From: Terrisporobacter othiniensis
GTDB taxonomy: Bacteria > Bacillota > Clostridia > Peptostreptococcales > Peptostreptococcaceae
Reading direction: 5' to 3'
DNA length: 64,000 nucleotides
NCBI RefSeq assembly: GCF_000808015.1
Contig: NZ_JWHR01000109.1
Span: 62,001-126,000, forward strand
The translations under genes were made by a program, and so were the position numbers. Of the stretch, positions 1 through 7,808 are shown in pieces. Each line of letters begins with the position of its first letter. Within the stretch, counting starts at the first letter, position 1. The notes beneath the pieces were generated by a model. It had not been told where the DNA came from and ran no database searches. It was given only the letters and a program-made list of their open reading frames with translations.

Positions 1-2
1 AA

Positions 3-635
3 AAGGCTAATAAAAAATTGGAAGAGCTTATAGCAGATGAATATTTTAAGATTAAAGAAGACTTAGGTCATACCCCATCTAGAGTGGAGATGTTTACTTA
101 TATGGATGATGATTTGTACGAAAATATGAAAAAGAAACCTAAGTTGAATATATTTAAAGATTATCTGAAATTTTTAAAAGAACAAAAAGAAATTGATGAG
201 AATGAGGTTATAATAGATTCTTTAGCTCATGAATTTATTAAATGTATTGAAAATACTCGCATGGAAAAGTCATATAAAATGCCATTACTATTAGCATTTT
301 ATAATAATGGTCATATAAAATCAGTAATAGATAATGATGATATATATGAATCATTTGAAGCATTTTTCAATAAAGGATCTAATAAAGTGGATGTACTAAA
401 AGAATATCCTAACTTTGGTAGCTGGGGCAAGAAGGATTATATAGCTAGATCAAAGCAACCAATTAATGCACTATCGAAAACTCATAGTGAGTTTTTCACT
501 AAAGATCCTGATTTTGTTTTTTTAAGTAAAGATTTAGAAAAGTATTATTTAAATGACTTATTTATAAAACATTTTAAGGATGCTATAGATTTTAGAACTA
601 AAGAGTATTACAAGAACAGATTTGATAACAAATAA
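3..635 (+). CDS. C-terminal fragment of a DEAD/DEAH helicase-like protein (5' end outside window)
   Basis: The frame is open from the first bases of the window, so the TTG at 18 is probably not the true start and the gene begins upstream. About 210 residues are visible. They are charged and mostly helical, with no Walker or DEAD motifs. Phrases such as KMPLLLAFYNNGHIK, DDIYESFEAFF and the ending HFKDAIDFRTKEYYKNR resemble the C-terminal tail of large superfamily II helicases found in restriction and defence islands. That resemblance is from memory and is the only basis for the call. The helicase core would have to lie upstream. The gene ends in TAA, and about 145 non-coding bases separate it from the next gene. 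Confidence 0.45.
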   Translation, partial: KANKKLEELIADEYFKIKEDLGHTPSRVEMFTYMDDDLYENMKKKPKLNIFKDYLKFLKEQKEIDENEVIIDSLAHEFIKCIENTRMEKSYKMPLLLAFYNNGHIKSVIDNDDIYESFEAFFNKGSNKVDVLKEYPNFGSWGKKDYIARSKQPINALSKTHSEFFTKDPDFVFLSKDLEKYYLNDLFIKHFKDAIDFRTKEYYKNRFDNK

Positions 636-780
636 TAGTATGGGAAGATACTATGGAAATTAAAAAATAAATATATAATTATAAAAGGTATCTGATTTCT
701 ATTAATTCTATTCCAATCTTGTTCCAATGAGAAATCGGAACAGAAACTTATAAAAAGTCATTATTAAAAGGAGATTCAAA

Positions 781-1461
781 TTGAACAAATTCAAAGAAGT
801 ATTTCAGTTTTTAGATCAATATGGGGGAACTAGCTTTATAGCAGATGAAAACAAGAATAATTACGATGAAGAAAGATACAATAACATAACTAATTTAAAA
901 GCAATAGCATATGATGAATTCTGGAAAAGCCTATTTTCACAGATATCACCATATCTAAAAGATAGAGATAAAAAACAACTATATAAGATCCAAAATTGGA
1001 AAAATAGAAACAAGATATGCAATTATTTCACCATACAAATAAAGGATGCAGAGAAGTTAAATTATGCCTCAAGTATATCCATCGTGGCAGGTAAAGAAGG
1101 CATATACGTAAAGATTGAATATGAATACACAAGTAAAAATACTGTAAATCCAGTGTCTAATCATAACAAATATATTTTGAGTTTAGATAAATGGAAAGAA
1201 ATTTATAATGTAAAGTTAGATAAATACTACATAAACTATGAAGATGAATCTGGAGACCAAAGAATAAGTTTAAATAACTTCATGGAATATAATGAATTAA
1301 GAACATCTTTAGAAGAAAAAATCAAAAATAATGAAAACATTAAAATTGTTATACAAAAAGAATTTGATAAAGATTATATATTAAGCTCTAATAATTTTGA
1401 ACTAGAAATAGCACAATCTATAAATGAACTAAATTTTTTATATGAAAAATCAATAGAGTAA
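781..1461 (+). CDS. Hypothetical protein, 226 aa
   Basis: I do not recognise this family. The TTG start at 781 follows AAAGGAG (about 769-775) at a normal distance, so a real translated gene is likely. The protein is soluble, highly charged and rich in Asn, Lys and Tyr. It has no signal peptide, membrane segment or obvious catalytic motif. The N-terminal half is aromatic and helical (FWKSLFSQISPYL); the middle alternates short strands; the end is an acidic helix. It lies between the helicase-like fragment and a palindrome-rich non-coding stretch, so it may belong to the same accessory or defence segment. That is inference from position only. Confidence 0.6.
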   Translation: MNKFKEVFQFLDQYGGTSFIADENKNNYDEERYNNITNLKAIAYDEFWKSLFSQISPYLKDRDKKQLYKIQNWKNRNKICNYFTIQIKDAEKLNYASSISIVAGKEGIYVKIEYEYTSKNTVNPVSNHNKYILSLDKWKEIYNVKLDKYYINYEDESGDQRISLNNFMEYNELRTSLEEKIKNNENIKIVIQKEFDKDYILSSNNFELEIAQSINELNFLYEKSIE

Positions 1462-1700
1462 AATGGGAGAGTGACTATTACACTCCTGGTTACGCCACGT
1501 GAAAGAGTGTCAAATAGTGTAGACAAACTGAAAAGTATCACCTAAATGGGATTTGAAAAACTGGAAGACAAAAAAGAACAACAACAGGAAACTCTTCAAA
1601 TAATATAGTTGACTAAAACTTATCAGATGAAACATTGAAGGAGCTAAAAATAGGAAAGTTAGCCCAAACAACAACGAAATTTTTATTTGAAGATAAAATT

Positions 1701-1726
1701 TATAAACAAGAAAATTCTTGTTTATA
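1701..1726. repeat. Palindrome with CTTGTTTATA arms
   Basis: The arm TATAAACAAGAA is followed by AA and then its exact reverse complement TTCTTGTTTATA: 12 paired bases around a 2-base centre. No T-run follows on either strand, so it is not a typical terminator. The core ACAAGAA/TTCTTGT recurs at 1778-1797 and 1872-1892, so these are members of one local repeat family. Confidence 0.7.
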
Positions 1727-1777
1727 AACCTGTTTATTCAAAAAAGTAAGTATATAGCTAGTATACAAGGCTATATT

Positions 1778-1892
1778 AAACAAGAAAACAAGAAATTACC
1801 TATAGAGCATGAAAAAATAGGTAATAGATAAGCCCATGCGCCTATATGCACGCGCGCATAGGAAAAACGTGTTTTCTTGTTTGCTTGTTTAT
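1778..1892. repeat. Inverted repeat enclosing nested hairpins and a GC-rich core
   Basis: AAACAAGAAAACAAGAA at 1778-1794 is mirrored by TTCTTGTTTGCTTGTTTA at about 1874-1891, leaving about 80 bases between the arms. Inside lie a second hairpin (TTACCTAT at 1796 with ATAGGTAA at 1817) and an alternating GC patch (tatgc...gcata with cgcgcg, about 1844-1860). The nested dyads with ACAAG iterons look like a replication or transposition site, or a structured RNA. No gene overlaps it. Confidence 0.5.
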
Positions 1893-1920
1893 ATGAAAAG
1901 ACGTGATATATCTTAAAAAT

Positions 1921-1964
1921 GCTAAAAAATAAGCTAATTTCTATATATAATAGTAATTAGCTTA
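1921..1964 (-). terminator. Rho-independent terminator of the MarR gene
   Basis: TAAGCTAATT (1930-1939) pairs with AATTAGCTTA (1955-1964). Read on the minus strand, the 10-bp stem is followed by ATTTTTTAGC. It lies just beyond the stop codon at 1977. Confidence 0.75.
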
Positions 1965-1976
1965 CTTTTGTTAAAT

Positions 1977-2390
1977 CTATATATTATCACAAAGCTTTTT
2001 AAGAAGGCCAATCAGCTCTTCACATTCTTCTTCCTTAAAACCATTCATTACCTTATCATACCAATTATCCTGATATTTATTGATGGACCTAAGAATGGAC
2101 AAGCCTTCCTCTGTAAGACATAGACTGAAAAATCTATTATCATCATTTCTTTTTATTTTTGTAACATAATTAAGCACTTCCAGCTTTTTTATATTTCTAG
2201 TAACTATGGCTCCATCCACATTTAATAATCTGGCGATATCTTTTAGATTGCAGTTTTTATTGTTATCTATTAACATCATACATCGCCACATGTTAAGGGT
2301 TATGCCGTATTCCAATAGTTTTGTTTCGGAGTGTTTAATAAAATCTCTATTTAAATCTGATAAATATTTACCTAATATTCTATATGACAA
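1977..2390 (-). CDS. MarR-family transcriptional regulator
   Basis: 137 residues, the normal MarR length. An N-terminal dimerisation helix is followed by a winged helix: NLKDIARLLNVDGAIVTRNI is the recognition region (about residues 49-68), and KIKRNDDNRFFSLCLTEEG is the wing with the conserved D-x-R. The TTG start at 2390 has AGAGG 7 bases upstream. It is the second gene of a two-gene minus-strand operon, 15 bases after its partner. The palindrome at 2997-3024, overlapping the operon promoter, is its likely operator, implying negative autoregulation. The sensed ligand is unknown. Confidence 0.88.
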   Translation of the reverse strand: MSYRILGKYLSDLNRDFIKHSETKLLEYGITLNMWRCMMLIDNNKNCNLKDIARLLNVDGAIVTRNIKKLEVLNYVTKIKRNDDNRFFSLCLTEEGLSILRSINKYQDNWYDKVMNGFKEEECEELIGLLKKLCDNI

Positions 2391-2405
2391 TTATATTCCT
2401 CTTTT

Positions 2406-2969
2406 CTAAATACTCTTTTTTTCATAGATTATAGGATCAACGAAACCAAAAGTTATTTTACCATTTTTTCTAAACACTTCACTTACATACATTTTACCAT
2501 TTTCAATTCGTTCATTTAACGTAAATTCTGTTTCAGCAGAGAAGTTACTTACGCTGCTACCCTCATAAACTCCATCTTTATACTTGTATATCATAGGTGT
2601 AAATTTAGAAGAAACCTTAAGTTCTTTATAGTCCATAACTAAATCTTCATTATCATTTCTAAAATCTGCTTTTGAGATATTTTCTGGAATATCATAAGAT
2701 GTTAATACCACATCATTATCTTCGTTTAATGTAAATAAGAATAAATGAGGAAGAACGTTTTTAAACTTTCCTTGTTCATAATAACTTTCCTCAATAACAA
2801 AATATCCATCAAAATCATCTGGTAAGTTATTTATTTTATTATTACAAATACCATTTATATGTTTTGCTTTAGGATGTATCTGTTTTCCTGATTCTAACTC
2901 TTGATTTATTTGGTTTTCGTTGTCAAATACTCCACATAAGTCATTTATAAATATTTCTAATTTGTTCAT
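2406..2969 (-). CDS. Hypothetical protein co-transcribed with MarR regulator
   Basis: 187 residues from the ATG at 2969, which has AAGGAG 8 bases upstream; an in-frame GTG three codons earlier overlaps the ribosome site and is unlikely. It has no signal peptide or membrane segment. The sequence reads as an antiparallel beta protein. Recognisable pieces are HPKAKHINGICNNKI, YFVIEESYYEQGK, LFLFTLNEDNDVV and a terminal KITFGFVDPIIYEKK. The alternating hydrophobic strands recall lipocalin-like or CpcT-type barrels, but I cannot name the family. Its place directly upstream of a MarR gene, under a shared operator, suggests it handles the compound that MarR senses. Confidence 0.65.
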   Translation of the reverse strand: MNKLEIFINDLCGVFDNENQINQELESGKQIHPKAKHINGICNNKINNLPDDFDGYFVIEESYYEQGKFKNVLPHLFLFTLNEDNDVVLTSYDIPENISKADFRNDNEDLVMDYKELKVSSKFTPMIYKYKDGVYEGSSVSNFSAETEFTLNERIENGKMYVSEVFRKNGKITFGFVDPIIYEKKSI

Positions 2970-2996
2970 AAAAATCACTCCTTAAATAGTTGATAT

Positions 2997-3031
2997 TGTC
3001 AATTATATACCTGTATAATTGACATTGTCAA
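2997..3031 (-). promoter_or_regulatory. Sigma-A promoter overlapped by MarR operator palindrome
   Basis: On the minus strand, TTGACA (3031-3026) and TATAAT (3007-3002) are separated by 18 bases. TGTCAATTATA (2997-3007) and TATAATTGACA (3014-3024) form a perfect 11-bp inverted repeat around six bases. It covers the -10 box and most of the spacer, exactly where a MarR dimer would block RNA polymerase. Confidence 0.75.
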
Positions 3032-3147
3032 GTAGTTAATGTTTTTATTTTTAGTACCTATAATAATAAACCTAAGCTCTTTTATTTGACACGACAATAC
3101 TTGACTAATAAAATTATATTAGAGTATGACAAGAATAGGAGAGATGT

Positions 3148-3663
3148 ATGAATACAAAAGATATAGTACTTATAGGTTTACTAGCTGCACTTTTAAAATC
3201 AGTACAAGCTATATTAAGTTTTTTACCAAACATAGAAATAGTAAGTTTACTAATACTTATATTTGCTATAAGATTAGGCACCAAAAGAACCATATATATA
3301 ACAGTACTATTCTCAACATTAAATATAATGATTTGGGGCTTTAATCTGGCTACCATAGGTTACTTTTTTGTATGGAGTGGATATGCAGTTGTTTGTGGAT
3401 TTTTAAAAAATTTACTTAAAAAGGACATAAATGTAGCCATTTTTCTAGGAGTATATGGACTTGTGTTTGGAGGTTTATTTGCATTAATATACTTACCAAT
3501 GGGATATTCCTATGCACTTTCTTACTGGATAAATGGATTTATATTTGATTTGGTACATGGAGTGTCAAACTTTATAGTAGGTCTTTGGGCATTTACTCCT
3601 GTATTAAATGGATTTGATAGAGCTATGAAAACAGTTTATAAAAAATCATATTCAACACAATAG
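3148..3663 (+). CDS. ECF transporter substrate-binding (S) component
   Basis: 171 residues, about six hydrophobic segments with short loops, typical of the small membrane S subunit of energy-coupling-factor vitamin transporters. The N-terminus (MNTKDIVLIGLLAALLKSVQ) fits the family. The ATG at 3148 follows AGGAGAG. The next gene starts 18 bases later and encodes a DUF4430 protein, whose fold is related to the C-terminal domain of transcobalamin. The pair therefore suggests a cobalamin or cobinamide S component of the CbrT type. That specificity is inferred from context only. The shared EcfA/EcfT module is not in this window. Confidence 0.72.
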   Translation: MNTKDIVLIGLLAALLKSVQAILSFLPNIEIVSLLILIFAIRLGTKRTIYITVLFSTLNIMIWGFNLATIGYFFVWSGYAVVCGFLKNLLKKDINVAIFLGVYGLVFGGLFALIYLPMGYSYALSYWINGFIFDLVHGVSNFIVGLWAFTPVLNGFDRAMKTVYKKSYSTQ

Positions 3664-3681
3664 TTTTAGGAGGAGATATTT

Positions 3682-4065
3682 ATGAATAAGAAAATAACAG
3701 TAACTTTAGTTGCAGTACTTGTACTTTTATTAGGAGCGTTTGGAATAAAATCTATAAATAATAAAAATGTACAAGATGGAGAAAAAACAATAACTATAGA
3801 AGTTTTATCAGAGGCAGACAATATAAATAAAAAAGAAGAAATAAAAACATCTGAAGAAAAACTAGGAGCAGTCATATCAAATAAAGAAGGATATGAAATA
3901 AAAAGTGATGGAATGTTAGTGAAGGTAGAAAATATAGACTTAAGTAAAAGTACTAATGAATACTGGCATGTGTCTGTGAATGGAGAAGATGCTCAAGTTG
4001 GTGTAAATGACCAAGTAATAAACGATGGTGATACCATAAAATTTGAAAGAATTAAATTTAAATAA
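3682..4065 (+). CDS. DUF4430-domain membrane-anchored extracellular protein
   Basis: 127 residues. An N-terminal hydrophobic helix (about residues 5-22) with no lipobox cysteine anchors it, so the rest is outside the cell. The second half carries the DUF4430 signature: a Trp near YWHVSVNGEDAQVGV and the closing DGDTIKFERIKF. The domain is related to the C-terminal part of transcobalamin and intrinsic factor. It follows the S component by 18 bases with its own AGGAGG site. It probably captures or presents a ligand, perhaps a corrinoid, to the transporter. The ligand is inferred, not visible. Confidence 0.75.
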   Translation: MNKKITVTLVAVLVLLLGAFGIKSINNKNVQDGEKTITIEVLSEADNINKKEEIKTSEEKLGAVISNKEGYEIKSDGMLVKVENIDLSKSTNEYWHVSVNGEDAQVGVNDQVINDGDTIKFERIKFK

Positions 4066-4174
4066 AAATAATATATACTGACTATAAAAAGGAAGATTGT
4101 TAATATATAGAAAAATGGGTATAAATTAAAGAATAACTAAAAGTTGAATAAATTTAACAATAAGGGAGAATCTG

Positions 4175-5359
4175 ATGGAAAAAATAAACTTTATTGTAGT
4201 ATTTATAGAAGGTCTAGTATCATTTTTATCACCTTGTGTACTGCCAATACTACCCATTTATTTAAGTATGCTATCTAATAGTAGCATAGAAAACTTAAAC
4301 CAAGGAAGATTTACAAAAAGTTCATTATTTAGAAATACTTTATTCTTTACACTGGGTATTTCAACTACTTTCTTTATTCTAGGGACTTCAGTAAATGCTC
4401 TAAGCTCATTTTTCAATGACTATAAATATATGGTCATGATAATAGGTGGAATTATTACAATAATCATGGGACTATTCTACATGGATAGCATAAAATCTAA
4501 TTTTTTAAATAGAGAAAAAAGATTTGAGATGAAATCTAAGGAAATGAATATATGGACATCATTCTTACTAGGTTTTACATTTAGTTTTGGGTGGACTCCA
4601 TGTATAGGACCAATCCTTGCATCCGTACTTATAATGTCGTCTAATGCAAATAGTACAGTAGTGTCTTATTTATTAATAGCAGTGTATACCATAGGATTTA
4701 TTGTACCATTTTTACTGGTTTCATTATTCTACAATAAATTAGTAAAAAGCATAGATAAGATTAAAAAGCATATGGATAAAATAAAGAAAATTGGTGGAAT
4801 TATTATTGTAATATCTGGGATGATAATGCTATCAAATGGAATTAAAAGTAAAAGAGAAGCAGAGTGGGTGGAAAATCAAAATAAAGTTGAAAGTAGTCAA
4901 AATACTGATACTAATTCTGAGGAAGACAAAAAAATCGAAGCCCTAGATTTTACTTTATATGACCAATACGGAAAAGAACATAAATTAAGTGATTATAGAG
5001 GTAAGAAAGTATTCTTAAACTTCTGGGCAACTTGGTGCCCGCCATGTAGAGCAGAAATGCCTCATATAGAAGATTTATATAAGGAATATGAAAAGAATAG
5101 TAAGGATGTAATCATATTAGGTGTGGCATCTCCAAATGTGGGAAAAGAAGGAGATCAACAATACATAGAAGATTTCCTAAAAGAAAATAATTATACTTTC
5201 CCTGTGGTATTTGATGATGGAGGAATGCTTAGTTATCAATATGGATTTAGCTCTCTACCATCAACGCTTATAATTGACGAAGATGGATATATAACAAAAT
5301 ATATACCAGGTGCCATGAATAAAAGTACAATGAAAAGCTTAATAGAAAGCAAGAATTAA
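4175..5359 (+). CDS. CcdA-type thiol transporter fused to TlpA-like thioredoxin
   Basis: 394 residues. Residues 1-220 are a six-helix CcdA/DsbD-type membrane domain with its two redox cysteines in FLSPCVLP (Cys21) and GWTPCIGP (Cys143). After a charged linker, residues 250-394 form an extracellular TlpA/ResA-like thioredoxin domain with WCPPC (Cys288, Cys291) and a cis-Pro region (SSLPSTLII). The fusion would carry electrons from cytoplasmic thioredoxin across the membrane to reduce extracellular disulphides. Separate CcdA and ResA proteins are more usual in Bacillus; fusions occur in anaerobes. It lies 109 bases after the DUF4430 gene and may be co-transcribed. A strong hairpin follows. Confidence 0.9.
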   Translation: MEKINFIVVFIEGLVSFLSPCVLPILPIYLSMLSNSSIENLNQGRFTKSSLFRNTLFFTLGISTTFFILGTSVNALSSFFNDYKYMVMIIGGIITIIMGLFYMDSIKSNFLNREKRFEMKSKEMNIWTSFLLGFTFSFGWTPCIGPILASVLIMSSNANSTVVSYLLIAVYTIGFIVPFLLVSLFYNKLVKSIDKIKKHMDKIKKIGGIIIVISGMIMLSNGIKSKREAEWVENQNKVESSQNTDTNSEEDKKIEALDFTLYDQYGKEHKLSDYRGKKVFLNFWATWCPPCRAEMPHIEDLYKEYEKNSKDVIILGVASPNVGKEGDQQYIEDFLKENNYTFPVVFDDGGMLSYQYGFSSLPSTLIIDEDGYITKYIPGAMNKSTMKSLIESKN

Positions 5360-5375
5360 TTATAATTTAATGTCA

Positions 5376-5405
5376 AAAGGAGGTATCAAAAATGATACCT
5401 CCTTT
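5376..5405. terminator. Hairpin after ccdA-tlpA gene
   Basis: AAAGGAGGTATCA (5376-5388) pairs with TGATACCTCCTTT (5393-5405), a 13-bp stem with a 4-base loop. The T-run is only three bases. One arm contains an AGGAGG sequence but no start codon follows. Confidence 0.65.
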
Positions 5406-5610
5406 ACTTAGGTTGAAATCCTAATGTTTATTAGAAAATAAATTGACTTTTCAAAGATATATGCTTCTAATAAATAAGAGTTTCTATTTATATTTTTCCA
5501 CAAGAGAGATATTATAATACTATGGTAAAATCTTTAAAAGAGATTACTGATTTTTATTATAATTTAGGAAATAAATTAGGTTTATAATAAATAATTAAGG
5601 AGGCAGTAAA

Positions 5611-5979
5611 ATGAGCTGTATATTTTGTGAAATAAAGGATTACATACTTGAAAATGACCTTGCATATGCTATTTTTGATAAATTTCCAGCAACAAAAGGT
5701 CATATGTTAGTAATACCAAAGCGCCATGTTGCAAACTTTTTTGATATAACAAAAGAAGAAAGAGAAGCAATTTTTGATTTAGTAGACAAAGGAAAAGAAT
5801 TACTAGATGAAAAATACAATCCAGATGGATATAACGTGGGAGTGAATGTAAACCAAGCTGGAGGACAAACTGTTTTTCATGTTCATGTGCATTTAATGCC
5901 GAGATTTGAAGGAGATGTTGTTGATCCAACAGGAGGAGTAAGAGGAGCTATCCCAAAATATATGAAATATAGCAAATAA
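5611..5979 (+). CDS. HIT-family nucleotide-binding protein (Hint-like)
   Basis: 122 residues, near full length for bacterial Hint proteins, which hydrolyse or transfer nucleotidyl groups such as AMP from phosphoramidates. The catalytic histidine triad is clear in FHVHVHLMPRF (His90, His92, His94). The N-terminal CIFCEI has the two cysteines of the Hint zinc knuckle. KGHMLVIPKRHV and GYNVGVNVNQAGGQTV are typical conserved stretches. AAGGAGG precedes the ATG at 5611. It stands alone between two terminators, so it is probably monocistronic and constitutive. Confidence 0.93.
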   Translation: MSCIFCEIKDYILENDLAYAIFDKFPATKGHMLVIPKRHVANFFDITKEEREAIFDLVDKGKELLDEKYNPDGYNVGVNVNQAGGQTVFHVHVHLMPRFEGDVVDPTGGVRGAIPKYMKYSK

Positions 5980-5985
5980 TAAATG

Positions 5986-6013
5986 AAAAGACCATATTCA
6001 AGTATGGTCTTTT
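5986..6013. terminator. Terminator after HIT gene
   Basis: AAAAGACCATA (5986-5996) pairs with TATGGTCTTTT (6003-6013), an 11-bp stem ending in Ts. Confidence 0.75.
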
Positions 6014-6108
6014 ATAATTTGAATATATACTTGATAAATTTTAATATTCTAGTTTTAATTGGGAATAAAGATAATAATGAAAAAATTTAAAAAAATTATA
6101 TAAATATA

Positions 6109-6134
6109 AAACTTTTTAAACTATATAAAACGTC
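6109..6134 (+). promoter_or_regulatory. Possible ECF-sigma promoter of the sigma-factor gene
   Basis: AAAC followed by a T-run at 6109 and CGTC at 6131 resembles the AAC...CGTC promoter type used by SigV/SigW-like ECF factors. The spacer of 18 bases is slightly longer than usual. If real it gives autoregulation. Confidence 0.35.
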
Positions 6135-6160
6135 CTATATATGAGAGGTGAAAAAAAGAA

Positions 6161-6667
6161 ATGAAATTACTAAGCTTAGTAGAAAGAAAAAAAGAAAAAC
6201 AAATAAAAAAATATATAGTTGAAAATAAAGAAGCCTTATATAGGTTTGCCTACAGCTATGTAAAAAATGAAGATGATGCGCTAGATATAGTGCATGATGC
6301 TATCTGCAAATCACTAGACAATGTAAACACTCTCAAAAATATAGATAGCATTAAATCTTGGATTTATCAAATAGTATCAAATTGCGCAATTGATTATATT
6401 AGAAAAAATAAAAAATACGTAGCAATAACTGATGACTTACAAGAAGAAAATACAATGAGGTATGATACATATGAAGATATAGACTTGCAAGAAGCTTTGG
6501 AGAGATTACCTGAAAAGTATAGAATTGTAGTCATACTAAGATATTTTGAAGATATGAAAATAGGAGATATAGCCCAGGTACTAAATGAAAATGAAAATAC
6601 CATAAAAACCAGGTTGTATAATGGATTATCAAAGTTAAAAATAGAACTTATTGAAGAAGAGGAGTGA
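6161..6667 (+). CDS. sigV: ECF RNA polymerase sigma factor, SigV-like
   Basis: 168 residues. Region 2 (about residues 20-85) contains LYRFAYSYVKNEDDALDIVHD and SWIYQIVSNCAIDYIRKNK. Region 4 (about 108-160) has LPEKYRIVVILRYFEDMKIGDIA followed by the helix-turn-helix NENENTIKTRLYNGLSKLK. The stop codon overlaps the start region of an RsiV-type anti-sigma gene, and a polysaccharide deacetylase follows. That arrangement is known for the lysozyme-activated SigV/CsfV system of Bacillus, Enterococcus and C. difficile. The identification as SigV rests on these neighbours, since ECF sigma factors alone look alike. Confidence 0.85.
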   Translation: MKLLSLVERKKEKQIKKYIVENKEALYRFAYSYVKNEDDALDIVHDAICKSLDNVNTLKNIDSIKSWIYQIVSNCAIDYIRKNKKYVAITDDLQEENTMRYDTYEDIDLQEALERLPEKYRIVVILRYFEDMKIGDIAQVLNENENTIKTRLYNGLSKLKIELIEEEE

Positions 6668-6672
6668 ATATT

Positions 6673-7530
6673 TTGAAAAAAAATAATAAGTTGGAAAATT
6701 TGAAAAAAAATTACAATAATATAGAAATACCAGATAGATTGAATGATGTGGTAAATGATGCTTTAAACGGCAATCAAAAGAAATATAAAAGAAGTAGAAT
6801 AGCTAGGTGGTCTTCTGTAGCCGCATCCATATGTGTAGTAATTGGTGCTGTTAACTTGAGCCCAGCCTTTGCAAGTACTCTTGAAGATATACCAGTAATA
6901 GGCAATATGATAAAAATTATAAACTTTAAAAATTATAGTGTAAATGAAAACGGATATGATGTTTCTATTGAAGTACCAAAGGTGGAAGGCTTAAAAGATA
7001 AAGACTTAGAATATAAGCTAAACAAAGAGTTTGAAGCAGAAGGCGAAAAGTTATATGATGAATATTTAAATGAAATAAAAGACTTAAAAGAGCTAGGTGA
7101 AGAAGGTAGAAAGTATGGCAAGTCTTGGTATGAAGTATTAAATGAAAATGATGATGTTTTATCACTGGTAATTTATAATTATTATGCTCAAGGTTCATCT
7201 AACACAACTAGAAAGTTTTATAACATAGACAAGAAAAATCAAACAGTTTTAACATTGGAAGGAATGTTTAAAGGCAGTGACTATGTGGATGTTATAAGCA
7301 AAAATATTATAAGTCAAATGAAAGAAAGAACAAAAAAGAATCAAGAGGATACGTACTGGATTGATGGTGAAATGGATAATTTTAAAAAGATAAAGAAAGA
7401 TCAAGGTTTTTATATAAATGATAAGGGTGAACTAGTTATATGTTTTGATAAATATGAGGTTGCACCAGGTTCATCTGGATTAGTGGAATTTGTAATACCT
7501 AATAATGTTACTAAACAGCTTATGAAGTAA
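6673..7530 (+). CDS. rsiV: RsiV-like anti-sigma factor (DUF4163/DUF3298)
   Basis: About 285 residues: a short cytoplasmic N-terminal part, one membrane helix (about residues 45-65, SVAASICVVIGAVNLSPAFAS) and a large extracellular domain that reads as the DUF4163 plus DUF3298 pair of RsiV. In B. subtilis this domain binds lysozyme, which triggers site-1 cleavage and release of SigV. I chose the TTG at 6673 because GAGGAG sits 8 bases upstream; a GTG at 6664 overlaps the sigma-factor stop but would sit on the ribosome site. Translational coupling with the sigma gene is likely. A terminator follows. Confidence 0.82.
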   Translation: MKKNNKLENLKKNYNNIEIPDRLNDVVNDALNGNQKKYKRSRIARWSSVAASICVVIGAVNLSPAFASTLEDIPVIGNMIKIINFKNYSVNENGYDVSIEVPKVEGLKDKDLEYKLNKEFEAEGEKLYDEYLNEIKDLKELGEEGRKYGKSWYEVLNENDDVLSLVIYNYYAQGSSNTTRKFYNIDKKNQTVLTLEGMFKGSDYVDVISKNIISQMKERTKKNQEDTYWIDGEMDNFKKIKKDQGFYINDKGELVICFDKYEVAPGSSGLVEFVIPNNVTKQLMK

Positions 7531-7566
7531 TATAAATATATTAACTTAATAGTTTTTTATAAATAG

Positions 7567-7591
7567 AAAAGGGCATAATTGCCCTTTTTTT
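7567..7591 (+). terminator. Terminator after rsiV
   Basis: AAAAGGGCA (7567-7575) pairs with TGCCCTTTT (7580-7588), followed by further Ts. It separates rsiV from the deacetylase gene, which must then have its own promoter. Confidence 0.85.
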
Positions 7592-7808
7592 GATGTGAAT
7601 TTATTTAAATAAAAATTAAAGATTGTGGATAACTCATATTACTCAGATTTTAAAAAGTTTTAAAAAAATTAAAGTTTTTTATTTCAGATTTGTAATAAAA
7701 AATCTATTGAATGGTAGGGCCTTACTGGTTTATACTTAATGAGTCGACAAATTTATACGAAAAGGTACTAAAAGTGATAAAAATTTATTGAGGTAGGAGT
7801 TGAGAGAT

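Larger units (their letters stand above)
1462..1929. other. Non-coding stretch, probable accessory-element remnant
   Basis: Apart from the two repeat features inside it, I see no ORF of useful length, no tRNA and no clear promoter. The first 200 bases are less AT-rich than their surroundings and have no coding pattern on either strand. This fits decayed mobile DNA next to the helicase-like fragment. Confidence 0.4.
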
